DNA of 64,000 nucleotides, taken from NCBI GenBank assembly GCA_964459465.1, contig CAYWLR010000016.1, positions 1 through 64,000 on the forward strand, in the 5' to 3' direction. A program made the translations under genes and the position numbers. A model generated the notes under the pieces. That model ran no database searches, was not told where the DNA came from, and was given only the letters and a program-made list of their open reading frames with translations. This DNA comes from CALAMC01 sp964459465 (GTDB taxonomy: Bacteria; Zixibacteria; MSB-5A5; GN15; PGXB01). Positions 29,018-37,271 of this stretch are shown piece after piece (within the stretch, counting starts at the first letter, position 1; each line of letters opens with the position of its first letter).

Positions 29018-30349
29018 ATGAAAGCTGTCAGATTATGGGGACCGGTTGTGCTGGCCGTTTTGCTGTCGGCGACCATGACGGTATCCGCCGATGAACAGGT
29101 GGCGGGCAAATGCATGACCTGTCACAAGGAAAAATCGCCCGGACTGTACAAGCAGTGGTACTCGTCACAACACGCTGTCCATAAAGTCACCTGCCTGGAC
29201 TGCCATCGGGCCGAAAAGGGCGACAAGGATGCCTTTCACCACGAGGGCGCGCTTATCGCTACGCTGGTAACGCCCAAAGACTGTAGCCGGTGCCACGAAA
29301 AAGAGGCGCGCGAAGTCGAGAATTCATATCACGCCACCGCCGGGCTGATTCTTGAATCGCAGGATGCCTACATGGCCCATGTGGCGGGCGGTGAACCGGT
29401 CGCCATCATGGGTTGCGAAAACTGCCACGGAGCCAAAGTCAAAATCGATCACAACTCACCGAACAAACTCTCGCGCAAGAGTTGGCCCAATTCCGGAATC
29501 GGGCGGCTCAACCCCGATGATTCCAAAGGTTCGTGCAACGCCTGTCATACCCGACACCTGTTTTCCAAGGCACAGGCGCGCCAGCCGGAAGCCTGTTCCA
29601 AATGCCACCTCGGACCGGATCATCCGCAGAAAGAAGTATACGAAGAATCCAAACACGGGAATGCCTACTATACCAATATCGACAAAATGAATCTCGACTC
29701 CGACAGCTGGGTGGTCGGGATTGATTACTTCGACGCCCCGACTTGCGCCACCTGTCACATGTCGGCGACGCCGGCCATGAAGGCGACCCACGACGTCGGG
29801 ACCAGAATCAGCTGGACGCTTCGCCCGGCGATTTCCGAAAAGAAAGAGAACTGGCAAACCAGGCGCATGAATATGAAACAGGTCTGTGTCAACTGCCACG
29901 GCAGTACCTTCGCCGACGGGCATTATTACCAGTATGACGCGCTGGTTAATCTGTACAACGAAAAATTCGCCAAACCGGCCGGGGAAATAATGAAGATAAT
30001 CGCGAATAAGAAACTTCTGGAAAATCCCGCCAGTTTCGGAAATAAAATCGAATGGACATATTGGGAACTGTGGCACCATGAAGGCCGCCGGGCGCGCCAC
30101 GGCGCCTCCATGATGGGCCCCGATTACACCTGGTGGCACGGTTTGTATGAAGTCGCCCAGCATTTCTATTTCAAACTGCTGCCGGAGGCAAGGCAGTTCA
30201 ACGACCCCGACGTCGACACCTACATCGACAAACTGTTGACCGAAGACGAAATGCACGCCTGGCTGTCGCGGACGGCGTCTGATTTAAAAGAAGATATCAG
30301 GTCGGGAAAAATGCAGCAGATTTACGAAAAAATGTATCAGTCCAAGTAG
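29018..30349 (+). CDS. HAO-like octaheme cytochrome c
   Basis: 443 residues: a signal peptide and eight CxxCH motifs (CMTCH, CLDCH, CSRCH, CENCH, CNACH, CSKCH, CATCH, CVNCH). The stretch YFDAPTCATCHMSA, the following THDVGTRISWTLRP and the late WHHEGRRARHGASMMGPDY are family hallmarks of hydroxylamine oxidoreductase. None of the heme sites is CxxCK, arguing against an NrfA- or ONR-type active heme. HAO relatives act in the periplasm, oxidising hydroxylamine or, in anaerobes, reducing nitrite/hydroxylamine to ammonium. Pairing with a quinol-linked NapC-type gene and an FNR box points to reduction. Whether the Tyr in GPDYTWWHG is the cross-linking one cannot be settled by eye. Confidence 0.88.
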   Translation: MKAVRLWGPVVLAVLLSATMTVSADEQVAGKCMTCHKEKSPGLYKQWYSSQHAVHKVTCLDCHRAEKGDKDAFHHEGALIATLVTPKDCSRCHEKEAREVENSYHATAGLILESQDAYMAHVAGGEPVAIMGCENCHGAKVKIDHNSPNKLSRKSWPNSGIGRLNPDDSKGSCNACHTRHLFSKAQARQPEACSKCHLGPDHPQKEVYEESKHGNAYYTNIDKMNLDSDSWVVGIDYFDAPTCATCHMSATPAMKATHDVGTRISWTLRPAISEKKENWQTRRMNMKQVCVNCHGSTFADGHYYQYDALVNLYNEKFAKPAGEIMKIIANKKLLENPASFGNKIEWTYWELWHHEGRRARHGASMMGPDYTWWHGLYEVAQHFYFKLLPEARQFNDPDVDTYIDKLLTEDEMHAWLSRTASDLKEDIRSGKMQQIYEKMYQSK

Positions 30350-30358
30350 AGGCCGAAA

Positions 30359-31852
30359 TTGTTCGAACGGTACAAGAGATTCATTCGGGCACTTTCGCAA
30401 AGCCGCATCGGTCTGCTGGGTGTCATCCTGACGACTTCTTCGTTCGTCGCTTTTATTGTCCTGGAGCTCGCCCGTCTTCTGGGCGTGGTGACCAATGCCT
30501 ATGTCGGGTTGATAACGTACCTGGTGTTTCCGGCGGTTTTTGTGTTCGGCCTGCTCTTGATACCGGTGGGCTGGTGGTATTTGAAAAGAAAAACGGGTCG
30601 GACAGGACGTGAACTTATCGAGCGTTCGTTCGGAGCCGATGCCAAAGCCTCATTTTTCGGCTCCAGAGTGTTTTTAACCATCAGCTCTTTAACTCTGATT
30701 AATATCCTGTTCCTGGCGGCAGCGAGCACCCGTATGCTCGGGTTCATGGATACCCCGCGCTTCTGCGGCACGGCCTGCCACAGCGTCATGAATCCGGAAT
30801 GGGTGACATACCAGACATCGCCGCATGCACGCGTTCGCTGTGTCGATTGTCACGTGGGTGAAGGGGCCGGGGCATTAATTGACAGCAAACTCAACGGAGC
30901 CTGGCAGATTATATCGTTAACCTTTGATTTGCTGGAGCGTCCGATCCCGACTCCGGTGCATCAACTTCGCCCCGCCCGCGAAACCTGCGAAAAGTGTCAC
31001 TGGCCGGAAAAATTTTATGGCAGCCGCCTGACCCGGATTGTCCATTATCAGGATGATTCACTTGTCACGCCCAGATATACTACTTTAAATCTCAAGGTTG
31101 ATGCCGGCATTGGCGCCGGTTATGCCGGTATACACTGGCATGTGGCCAAAGACAACGAAGTACGCTATGCTTCGATTGACGACGAACGCGAACGGATGCT
31201 CTGGGTGGAGCGCTTGCTCCCCGATGGTTCATACAAGCGTTATATCAACCGGGCCATAATCGGCACAACCACCGACAAACGTGATAATATCAGAATTCTG
31301 GATTGCATCGATTGCCATAACCGGGCAACCCATATTTACGAAGACCCCGGCGATGGTATCGACGAGCGGCTGCGACGAGGCGAAATACCACGAACCTTGC
31401 CTTTTGCGAAAAGGGTATCCGTGCGGGCGGCCATGACACGTTACCCGGACATGAAATCGGCCCGCGATGGTATCGCCAACGAAGTGCGCGGTTTTTACGA
31501 CCGCAATTATCCCCGAATCGCCATGACCCGGTCAACCGCGATTGACGGTGTCATCGAAGCCGTGTATGCCATGTACGAACGCAATATCCATCCGCAAATG
31601 AAAATAGAATGGGGTTCATATCCAAGTCATCTGGGCCACCGGGGTGATGGCGGCTGCTTCCGGTGTCATAGTCAAAATCTTGTCGCCGATGACGGATCGC
31701 ATATTTCTAATGATTGCACGCTGTGTCACTCCATATTGGCTTATGACTGCGAAACGCCCTTTGAATATCTGCTTGTTCCGGATACGGCCAGGGCGGAATA
31801 TGAAATGCATCGCCATCTTCACGATGAGTTTCTGATTTATCTCGAAAAGTAA
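30359..31852 (+). CDS. NapC/NirT-type membrane multiheme cytochrome c
   Basis: The gene starts at TTG ten bases after the previous stop. 497 residues: about three hydrophobic segments in the first 130 (FVAFIVLELARLLG; YLVFPAVFVFGLLLIPVGWWYL; FLTISSLTLINILFLAAAS), more than the single anchor of NrfH/NapC. Heme sites are CGTACH (a CX3CH form), CVDCH, CEKCH, CIDCH, CFRCH and CTLCH, six in total. FCGTACHSVM keeps the Met that follows the first heme in NapC/NrfH. The role fits quinol oxidation and electron delivery to the octaheme enzyme. It is the last gene of the operon. Confidence 0.85.
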   Translation: MFERYKRFIRALSQSRIGLLGVILTTSSFVAFIVLELARLLGVVTNAYVGLITYLVFPAVFVFGLLLIPVGWWYLKRKTGRTGRELIERSFGADAKASFFGSRVFLTISSLTLINILFLAAASTRMLGFMDTPRFCGTACHSVMNPEWVTYQTSPHARVRCVDCHVGEGAGALIDSKLNGAWQIISLTFDLLERPIPTPVHQLRPARETCEKCHWPEKFYGSRLTRIVHYQDDSLVTPRYTTLNLKVDAGIGAGYAGIHWHVAKDNEVRYASIDDERERMLWVERLLPDGSYKRYINRAIIGTTTDKRDNIRILDCIDCHNRATHIYEDPGDGIDERLRRGEIPRTLPFAKRVSVRAAMTRYPDMKSARDGIANEVRGFYDRNYPRIAMTRSTAIDGVIEAVYAMYERNIHPQMKIEWGSYPSHLGHRGDGGCFRCHSQNLVADDGSHISNDCTLCHSILAYDCETPFEYLLVPDTARAEYEMHRHLHDEFLIYLEK

Positions 31853-31865
31853 ATGCCAAAAAAAT

Positions 31866-31896
31866 GCGGCCGACCATTAATCTTCTGGTCGGCCGC
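31866..31896 (-). terminator. Terminator between convergent operons
   Basis: GCGGCCGACCA (31866-31876) pairs perfectly with TGGTCGGCCGC (31886-31896). The T-run is on the minus strand (A-run at about 31858-31864), so it mainly serves the fasciclin operon, though it can block readthrough both ways. Confidence 0.75.
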
Positions 31897-32091
31897 TATT
31901 GGCAATCACGAAACGGCAGGATTTATATGTCGTCTCCCGGGAGCTATGTCTCGCGAGCAGGACAAACGGTTCCGTTGGGGGACAACCGTGCTCTTGACCA
32001 TTTCTCTTGCTTCGAAACCATTTGCCTGCTCATTTTACTATTTTTATATCTCTGTTATATTGCCAAATCGTTGTTGTTTAAACTACCGCCA

Positions 32092-33114
32092 TTACGGAAT
32101 AAGGACGTTGTCGATTATGTGAATCACGCCGTTTTTGGCCATGATATCGACCACGAGGACGTTGGCGTCATTCACCTTTACCCCGCCGTTGACGGTGATA
32201 TCAACCGTACCACCGTTGACCATGGTGGCCTCGGTCAGATTTACCACGTCGGCTGATGTCACCTTACCGGCAACGACATGATACAGCAGGATATTGGACA
32301 AAGTGACGGGATCCTGAACCAGGGCTTCCAGAGTTCCAGCCGGAAGAGCTCCGAAGGCGGCGTCGGTCGGGCCGAAGACGGTAAAGGGGCCACCGCTCCG
32401 CACCGTATTTCTAAGACCGGCGGCGTCAATGGCCACGGCCAGGGTCTTGAGTCCAGACAGACGCGTAACCGTGTAAAGATCTATGTATTTGGTAAGCCAC
32501 TGCAATTTGCCGTTCTGAATCAGATAGGCAATAAGGCCGCCGCCGAAATAATTGCCCGCAGCCTTGATGGCCATCTCCCGACTTGACGCCTGGCTGGCGT
32601 TGGGGATGACGACGGCATCGATAACATGAATAATACCGTTGCTGGCCCGGATGTCGGTAACAATAATATTGGCATTATCAATCTTGACACTGTTTCCGGT
32701 AACGGTAATGGTCAAATCGGCGCCATTAAGAGTCGGAATGGTCGTTTGTTTCACGACTTCTTCGGCCGTGACTTCACCGACAGTAACATGATAAGTCAAT
32801 ATAGCCGTCAGGGCATCGATGTCCTGCAGTAACGCTTCCACCGTTCCGGCCGGAAGAGCCGCAAAGGCTTCATCGGTCGGGGCAAAAACGGTCAGAGGCC
32901 CTTCGCTTTTTAGGGCATCAACAAGATTGGCAGCCTGGGCGGCAGCCAGAAGAGTGTTAAAATTACCGGCCGCGGCCGCGGTTTCAACTATATCCATAGT
33001 CGGCCGAGAATTGCCGCTGTTCATGGGATTTTTGTCGTCATCGCTGCAACCGATAGCCATGAAAATGGTCAGTCCGGCCAGCAAAATCGTCGAAGCGGTT
33101 TTTTTGAGTCTCAT
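32092..33114 (-). CDS. Lipoprotein with two fasciclin (FAS1) domains
   Basis: ATG at 33114 (GAAGGAGAAAG upstream) is chosen over one 12 codons earlier. 340 residues. The signal TILLAGLTIFMAIGC ends in a lipobox Cys. Two FAS1 domains follow: about 40-175 and 205-340. Each has the H1 motif (GPLTVFAPTDEAFAALPAGTV; GPFTVFGPTDAAFGALPAGTL), YHVV/YHVT, and the closing H2 form NGIIHVIDAVVIP / NGVIHIIDNVLIP. FAS1 proteins mediate adhesion to surfaces or cells. It follows the DUF378 gene in one operon, divergent from the CarH-like regulator. Confidence 0.92.
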   Translation of the reverse strand: MRLKKTASTILLAGLTIFMAIGCSDDDKNPMNSGNSRPTMDIVETAAAAGNFNTLLAAAQAANLVDALKSEGPLTVFAPTDEAFAALPAGTVEALLQDIDALTAILTYHVTVGEVTAEEVVKQTTIPTLNGADLTITVTGNSVKIDNANIIVTDIRASNGIIHVIDAVVIPNASQASSREMAIKAAGNYFGGGLIAYLIQNGKLQWLTKYIDLYTVTRLSGLKTLAVAIDAAGLRNTVRSGGPFTVFGPTDAAFGALPAGTLEALVQDPVTLSNILLYHVVAGKVTSADVVNLTEATMVNGGTVDITVNGGVKVNDANVLVVDIMAKNGVIHIIDNVLIP

Positions 33115-33187
33115 TTCTTTCTCCTTCATTTCGTGAATTTGTTTTTTCATTTTGAGCGTTAAGGTTAACTTTCCGGTCGTGTCTTGC

Positions 33188-33394
33188 TTAGCGCTCGGCC
33201 CAGCGGCGCTGAATGGATTTCACCTGCAATACTTGATACAAGGCCGAGAATCCCACCAGGGTATAAACAATCGTGGCCACAACACTGGTGCCAAAAAGAG
33301 CCGCCACCAGATTGACATTGAACAGACCGACCAGACCCCAGTTTAGTCCTCCAACCACGAGGAGGATTGCGACGATGATGTCCAGTTTTTTCAT
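33188..33394 (-). CDS. DUF378 small membrane protein
   Basis: ATG at 33394 has AAGGAG upstream; an earlier in-frame ATG adds only a Lys/Arg-rich tail. 68 residues with two TM helices: LDIIVAILLVVGGLNWGLVG and VVATIVYTLVGFSALYQVL. The NWGLVGLFN and hydrophobic pattern identify DUF378 (YuzA-like). Function unknown. It lies 73 bases upstream of the fasciclin lipoprotein and probably shares its transcript. Confidence 0.85.
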   Translation of the reverse strand: MKKLDIIVAILLVVGGLNWGLVGLFNVNLVAALFGTSVVATIVYTLVGFSALYQVLQVKSIQRRWAER

Positions 33395-33450
33395 TTTACT
33401 TCTCCTTGTTTTGGTTTTAGTTTTCATGTTACATAAGCCCTAACAGAGTC

Positions 33451-33478
33451 TGTCTAAAAATTGTTCCATAAATGTCTA
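33451..33478. promoter_or_regulatory. Candidate operator half-sites (TGTCTA) near the DUF378 promoter
   Basis: TGTCTA at 33451-33456 and again at 33473-33478, 22 bases apart (two helical turns), upstream of the minus-strand operon. The same hexamer forms the inverted pair before the CarH-like gene, so one regulator may bind both. Confidence 0.35.
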
Positions 33479-33570
33479 TAATTATTCTATTATTTTCGAT
33501 ATTTTTTATTTTTCCTGTTTTCTTCGATATTATATTATTCATATAACCCAATGATTTATGGCCGTTTTCC

Positions 33571-33636
33571 TTGACATTTAATTGTATTTGTATAAATTAA
33601 TAGAACATTATTGTCTAATATATGTTTATATAGACA
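33571..33636 (+). promoter_or_regulatory. Promoter and inverted TGTCTA operator of the CarH-like gene
   Basis: TTGACA (33571-33576) with an AT-rich -10 near 33594-33600 is followed by TGTCTA (33612-33617) and its inverted copy TAGACA (33631-33636). The palindrome falls just after the expected start site, a good place for autorepression. The -10 is imperfect. Confidence 0.45.
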
Positions 33637-33658
33637 GATGAAAACAAATGGATAAAAT

Positions 33659-34594
33659 ATGACAAATGCCAAACATTCCATAGGAGCGGTGGCCAAACGA
33701 ACCGGTCTCTCCACTTATGTGATAAGAGTATGGGAGAAGCGGTATCGGGCCATTGAGCCGGACCGAACAGAAACCCGCCGTCGCCTTTTTTCGGACCGTG
33801 AGATTGAGCGCCTGATTCTTTTGAAAAAAGCCACCGAAATGGGGGAAAGTATCGGCCAGATTTCAAGTTTATCAGATGAGGTCTTAAAAAAACTGGTCGG
33901 CGATAGCAGCGTTAAAATCTCGTCAACTTTTAATGCGCCTGATGATGCCGGCATTGCCATAGATTATCTCGATAAAAGTCTTGATGCCGTCAGAAGCCTG
34001 GATGCCACGGGGCTGGAAAGTATCCTGAATGACGCCGCTATTGCTGTCAGCAAGCCGGTTTTACTGGAAAGAATATTGGGACCGCTCATGTATAAAATCG
34101 GCGATTTATGGCGCGATGGCCAACTCAAAGTGGTTCATGAACATCTGGCTTCAGCGGTTGTCCGCACTTTTTTGGGCAATCTCGCCAGCACTTATCGTCC
34201 ATCCCAGAATGCCCCGGCAATAGTTGTGACGACACCGGTGGGGCAATGGCATGAATTCGGGGCTTTAATGGCTGTTATTGCGGCACTTCGGATAGGTTGG
34301 CGGGCCATATATCTGGGCCCGAATATCCCGGCCGATGAAATCGCCAGTGCCGTCAAATCCAACGGCGCCCGGGCGGTGGCGTTAAGTTTGATTTATCCGG
34401 CCGATGATCCCGATATCGAACGAGAACTTGTCAGTTTGCGCAAATATGTCGGCGGCCAGGTGGCTATATATGTCGGTGGGCGAGCCGCAGCCAATTACAC
34501 CGAGGTCATCAGGGATATCGGGGCCATTGCCATTTCGAAACTAACTGACTTCCAAAGACATTTTGATTTGTCATCCACTTTTCAGGCCAAATAA
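33659..34594 (+). CDS. CarH-like MerR/B12-binding photoreceptor regulator
   Basis: 311 residues. Residues 1-75 are a MerR helix-turn-helix (AVAKRTGLSTYVIRVWEKRY, RLFSDREIERL). Residues 95-180 are the four-helix cap with W151-x9-E161-H162, the CarH Wx9EH signature over the adenosyl group. Residues 185-305 are a B12-binding Rossmann fold with H198 (WHEFG) as candidate lower axial ligand. CarH proteins repress as AdoCbl tetramers in the dark and fall apart in light. Known CarH regulons often include carotenoid and photolyase genes; none is here. The divergent DUF378-fasciclin operon and its own gene are the likely targets, given the shared TGTCTA sites. Confidence 0.88.
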   Translation: MTNAKHSIGAVAKRTGLSTYVIRVWEKRYRAIEPDRTETRRRLFSDREIERLILLKKATEMGESIGQISSLSDEVLKKLVGDSSVKISSTFNAPDDAGIAIDYLDKSLDAVRSLDATGLESILNDAAIAVSKPVLLERILGPLMYKIGDLWRDGQLKVVHEHLASAVVRTFLGNLASTYRPSQNAPAIVVTTPVGQWHEFGALMAVIAALRIGWRAIYLGPNIPADEIASAVKSNGARAVALSLIYPADDPDIERELVSLRKYVGGQVAIYVGGRAAANYTEVIRDIGAIAISKLTDFQRHFDLSSTFQAK

Positions 34595-34596
34595 AA

Positions 34597-34625
34597 TAAG
34601 CGTCAAACTTGTCGTCTGACGCTTA
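34597..34625. terminator. Hairpin between convergent carH-like and pepF genes
   Basis: TAAGCGTCA (34597-34605) pairs with TGACGCTTA (34617-34625). The T-content on either side is modest, so it may act as a weak bidirectional terminator. Confidence 0.5.
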
Positions 34626-34661
34626 CCAGGTCTCGTGGCATCTTCAAATTATGACAATACA

Positions 34662-36476
34662 TCAAACGCCCGCCAGTCGGGCGACTTCGTCAACCTGTTC
34701 GCCAAACAACTTTATGGTTGCCAGAACCGGTTCCGGAGTTGTCATATCGACCCCGCATTTTTTCAGTTGATTGATCGGATAGTCGTTGCCGCCCGATGAA
34801 ATCAGTTCCAGATACTTGTCGATAATTCCTTTTTCACCGGACAGAAATTTATCCAGAATCGCCTGTGAGGCGGCGTATGACGTCGCATACTGAAACACGT
34901 AGTACGTCATATAGAAATGCGGAATGCGCGACCATTTGTACTGCGCGAATTCATCGACCTTTAGTGTCGGGCCGTAGTATTTAACCAGCAGGTCGGTCCA
35001 CATTTGTCCCAGGATTTCCGGCGACAGCGCCTGACCGTTTTCGACGTGCGCATGAATCATGAGCTCGAAATGCGCAAACTGCACCTGATGGAAAAATGTG
35101 CCCTTGGTGTTGTCGATATGGCGATTCAGCAGAAACAGCTTTTGTTTGGGATCATCGGTCTTTTTCAAAAGGTACTGCAACAGGAACCCTTCGTTCAAAG
35201 TAGAGGCCACTTCGGCCACGAATGTCGAGTATTGCGACTTGACATAGTGCTGGTGGCGCGATGATAGATAGCTGTGCAGAGCATGACCCATCTCATGGGC
35301 GAGGGTGAACATGTTGTCCACGGTATCGTTGTAGTTCATCAAAACAAAGGGATGATGCAAATAATTGCCGCTGTTATAGGCACCGCCGCCCTTGCCCTCG
35401 GTTTCGAAAACGTCCACCCAGCGGTTTTCGAATCCCTGCTTCATAACGGAGACGTATTTTTCACCCAGCGGGCGGACCGCCTCGAGTACCTGCCGAACCG
35501 CATCGTCATAGGGAATCTCGTAATCCTGCTCCGGGAAAAGAGGATTGTAAATATCATAGGGATACAATTCGTCCAGCTTGAGTATTTTTTTCCGCAGGGC
35601 CATCCACCGATGCAGGCCTTCGAGATGGTTCTCGGTTGTCTCGATAAGCGACTTATACACGGCCATCGGAATATTATGGGCATCAAGCGCCATCTCCAGA
35701 GAACTCTTGTAGTTGCGGGCACGCGAATAAAATATGTCGCCGTTAACAGCACTGGCCAGAGATGCACCAAGGCAGTTGATATGGTCTTTGTATGCCCCCA
35801 TGAAGGCGTCGTTGGCGTCGCGGCGGACTCGACGGTCACTCGACTCCATGAACCTGGCAAAACGCTGGCGTGTGAGCGGGACCTCCTGTCCCTTTTCATC
35901 TTTGATAGCGGGATATTTCATATCGGCGTCATCGAGCATGCTGAAAATGGTTTCTGGTCCACGGGCGATCATGGCCGACTGGGCCAGAAGCTGCTCGACT
36001 TCAGCCGAACGGATATGGGCGCGCGAACGGATTAACTCCTCGATCATAAAATCGTAAATATCCGTCTTCGGGAAATCCGCGGCCAGAGAACGCAGCGTTC
36101 TATCATCGAGGGTGAGAAGTTCCGGTTCGACAAATGACCAGGCCGCGGCGGCTTGGGAATGAAGCATGGCGGCGCGCTCGGTCAACGCCTGGTATTTCGA
36201 TTGACGGTTATCGAGGTCCTGGTTGAGCCGGGCGTACTGGTACAAGTTGGCGCAAATCAAGGATATTTGGGCCTTTATTTCCAGACATTCGAAAAGAGTT
36301 TGAGCGGATGCGCCGAGCCGTCCCTTGAAACCGTCGGCCTTCCCTATAAGCTCCTGGACCTTTTTATAGTCGGCCTCCCAGTCATTTTCTGATGGATATA
36401 TATCGGCCAGGTTCCATTTGTATTGGTCGGAAATATCCTGCCTTTGCGGTATGGCATGCGTGGTTTGTGTGGTCAT
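34662..36476 (-). CDS. pepF: Oligoendopeptidase F
   Basis: 604 residues, the usual PepF length (M3 family). The zinc motif LAHEMGHALHSYLS places H394-E395-H398. A second family mark is YASTFVAEVASTLNE, which supplies the third ligand Glu. The N-terminal part (about 110-190) is the PepF helical domain. PepF cleaves peptides of about 7-17 residues in the cytoplasm; there is no signal peptide. The ATG has GAAAGGA upstream. The gene stands alone. Confidence 0.95.
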   Translation of the reverse strand: MTTQTTHAIPQRQDISDQYKWNLADIYPSENDWEADYKKVQELIGKADGFKGRLGASAQTLFECLEIKAQISLICANLYQYARLNQDLDNRQSKYQALTERAAMLHSQAAAAWSFVEPELLTLDDRTLRSLAADFPKTDIYDFMIEELIRSRAHIRSAEVEQLLAQSAMIARGPETIFSMLDDADMKYPAIKDEKGQEVPLTRQRFARFMESSDRRVRRDANDAFMGAYKDHINCLGASLASAVNGDIFYSRARNYKSSLEMALDAHNIPMAVYKSLIETTENHLEGLHRWMALRKKILKLDELYPYDIYNPLFPEQDYEIPYDDAVRQVLEAVRPLGEKYVSVMKQGFENRWVDVFETEGKGGGAYNSGNYLHHPFVLMNYNDTVDNMFTLAHEMGHALHSYLSSRHQHYVKSQYSTFVAEVASTLNEGFLLQYLLKKTDDPKQKLFLLNRHIDNTKGTFFHQVQFAHFELMIHAHVENGQALSPEILGQMWTDLLVKYYGPTLKVDEFAQYKWSRIPHFYMTYYVFQYATSYAASQAILDKFLSGEKGIIDKYLELISSGGNDYPINQLKKCGVDMTTPEPVLATIKLFGEQVDEVARLAGV

Positions 36477-36634
36477 TATTTTCCTTTCGCCGCTTTATGG
36501 TCATATTTTTCAATAAATAAAACCGGGCCCGGTCTGACAAGTTCATTTATCCCTGAATTCGTTTATTTTTTATTTTAATTGAACCGCGGGAATTTCGGGG
36601 CGTTTATATCCCGAAACAGGTGAAAGGAAACATT

Positions 36635-37174
36635 ATGCTTACATCCGATAAAGCAGTTTTGGTCATTGTTGATGTCCAGGGCAAGCTGGCTGCCCTGATG
36701 AAAGACAAAGAAATATTGTTCGAGAATTTGGTCCGAATGGCGCAGGGGGCGAAAGTCCTTGGCATCCCGATTATATGGAACGAGCAGGTGCCCGAAAAGC
36801 TCGGCGAGACAATTGCCCCATTAAAGGAAGTCCTGACCGACAACGCGCCGCTTGCCAAAGTCAGTTTTTCCTGCTGTGGCAATCCCGCCTTTATGGAAAA
36901 GCTTAGGGCTTTTGGCCGAAAACAGGTAATTCTGGTCGGCATCGAGACGCACATTTGCGTCTATCAAACCGCCCTGGACCTGATTAAAAACGACTACGAA
37001 ATCCATCTGGTGGTTGATGCGGTCTCATCGCGCCATGAATCCAATCGTCGGGTCGGAATCGAGAGGATGAAAGAGGCCGGAGCGATTTTGACGACGGTCG
37101 AGATGTCATTATTCGAAATGCTCGGCCGAGCCGAAGGCGAAAAATTCAGGCAAATTGCGAAGATAGTTAAGTAA
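36635..37174 (+). CDS. Isochorismatase-family cysteine hydrolase
   Basis: ATG at 36635 with AAAGGA is preferred to a GTG at 36620. 179 residues. Catalytic triad candidates are Asp in LVIVDVQGKL (about 11), Lys in APLAKVSFSC and Cys in VGIETHICVYQTA (about 108), with the cis-peptide type VVLVGIETH region. YcaC-like and nicotinamidase-like enzymes share this fold, and the ending with ERMKEAGAILTTVEMSLFEML is typical of YcaC-type hydrolases of unknown substrate. It ends at a strong hairpin (37194-37221). The real substrate cannot be read. Confidence 0.88.
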   Translation: MLTSDKAVLVIVDVQGKLAALMKDKEILFENLVRMAQGAKVLGIPIIWNEQVPEKLGETIAPLKEVLTDNAPLAKVSFSCCGNPAFMEKLRAFGRKQVILVGIETHICVYQTALDLIKNDYEIHLVVDAVSSRHESNRRVGIERMKEAGAILTTVEMSLFEMLGRAEGEKFRQIAKIVK

Positions 37175-37193
37175 TATCATGCTGTACATATAA

Positions 37194-37221
37194 ACCCGGC
37201 GGGTTTTCAGAACCGCCGGGT
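37194..37221. terminator. GC-rich hairpin between convergent genes
   Basis: ACCCGGCGG (37194-37202) pairs with CCGCCGGGT (37213-37221). It ends both the hydrolase gene and, in reverse, trpB2. T-runs are short. Confidence 0.6.
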
Positions 37222-37271
37222 ATCCATCGGATTTCTTCCATCATCCGCCAATTGTGATTCAACCAGAATGA

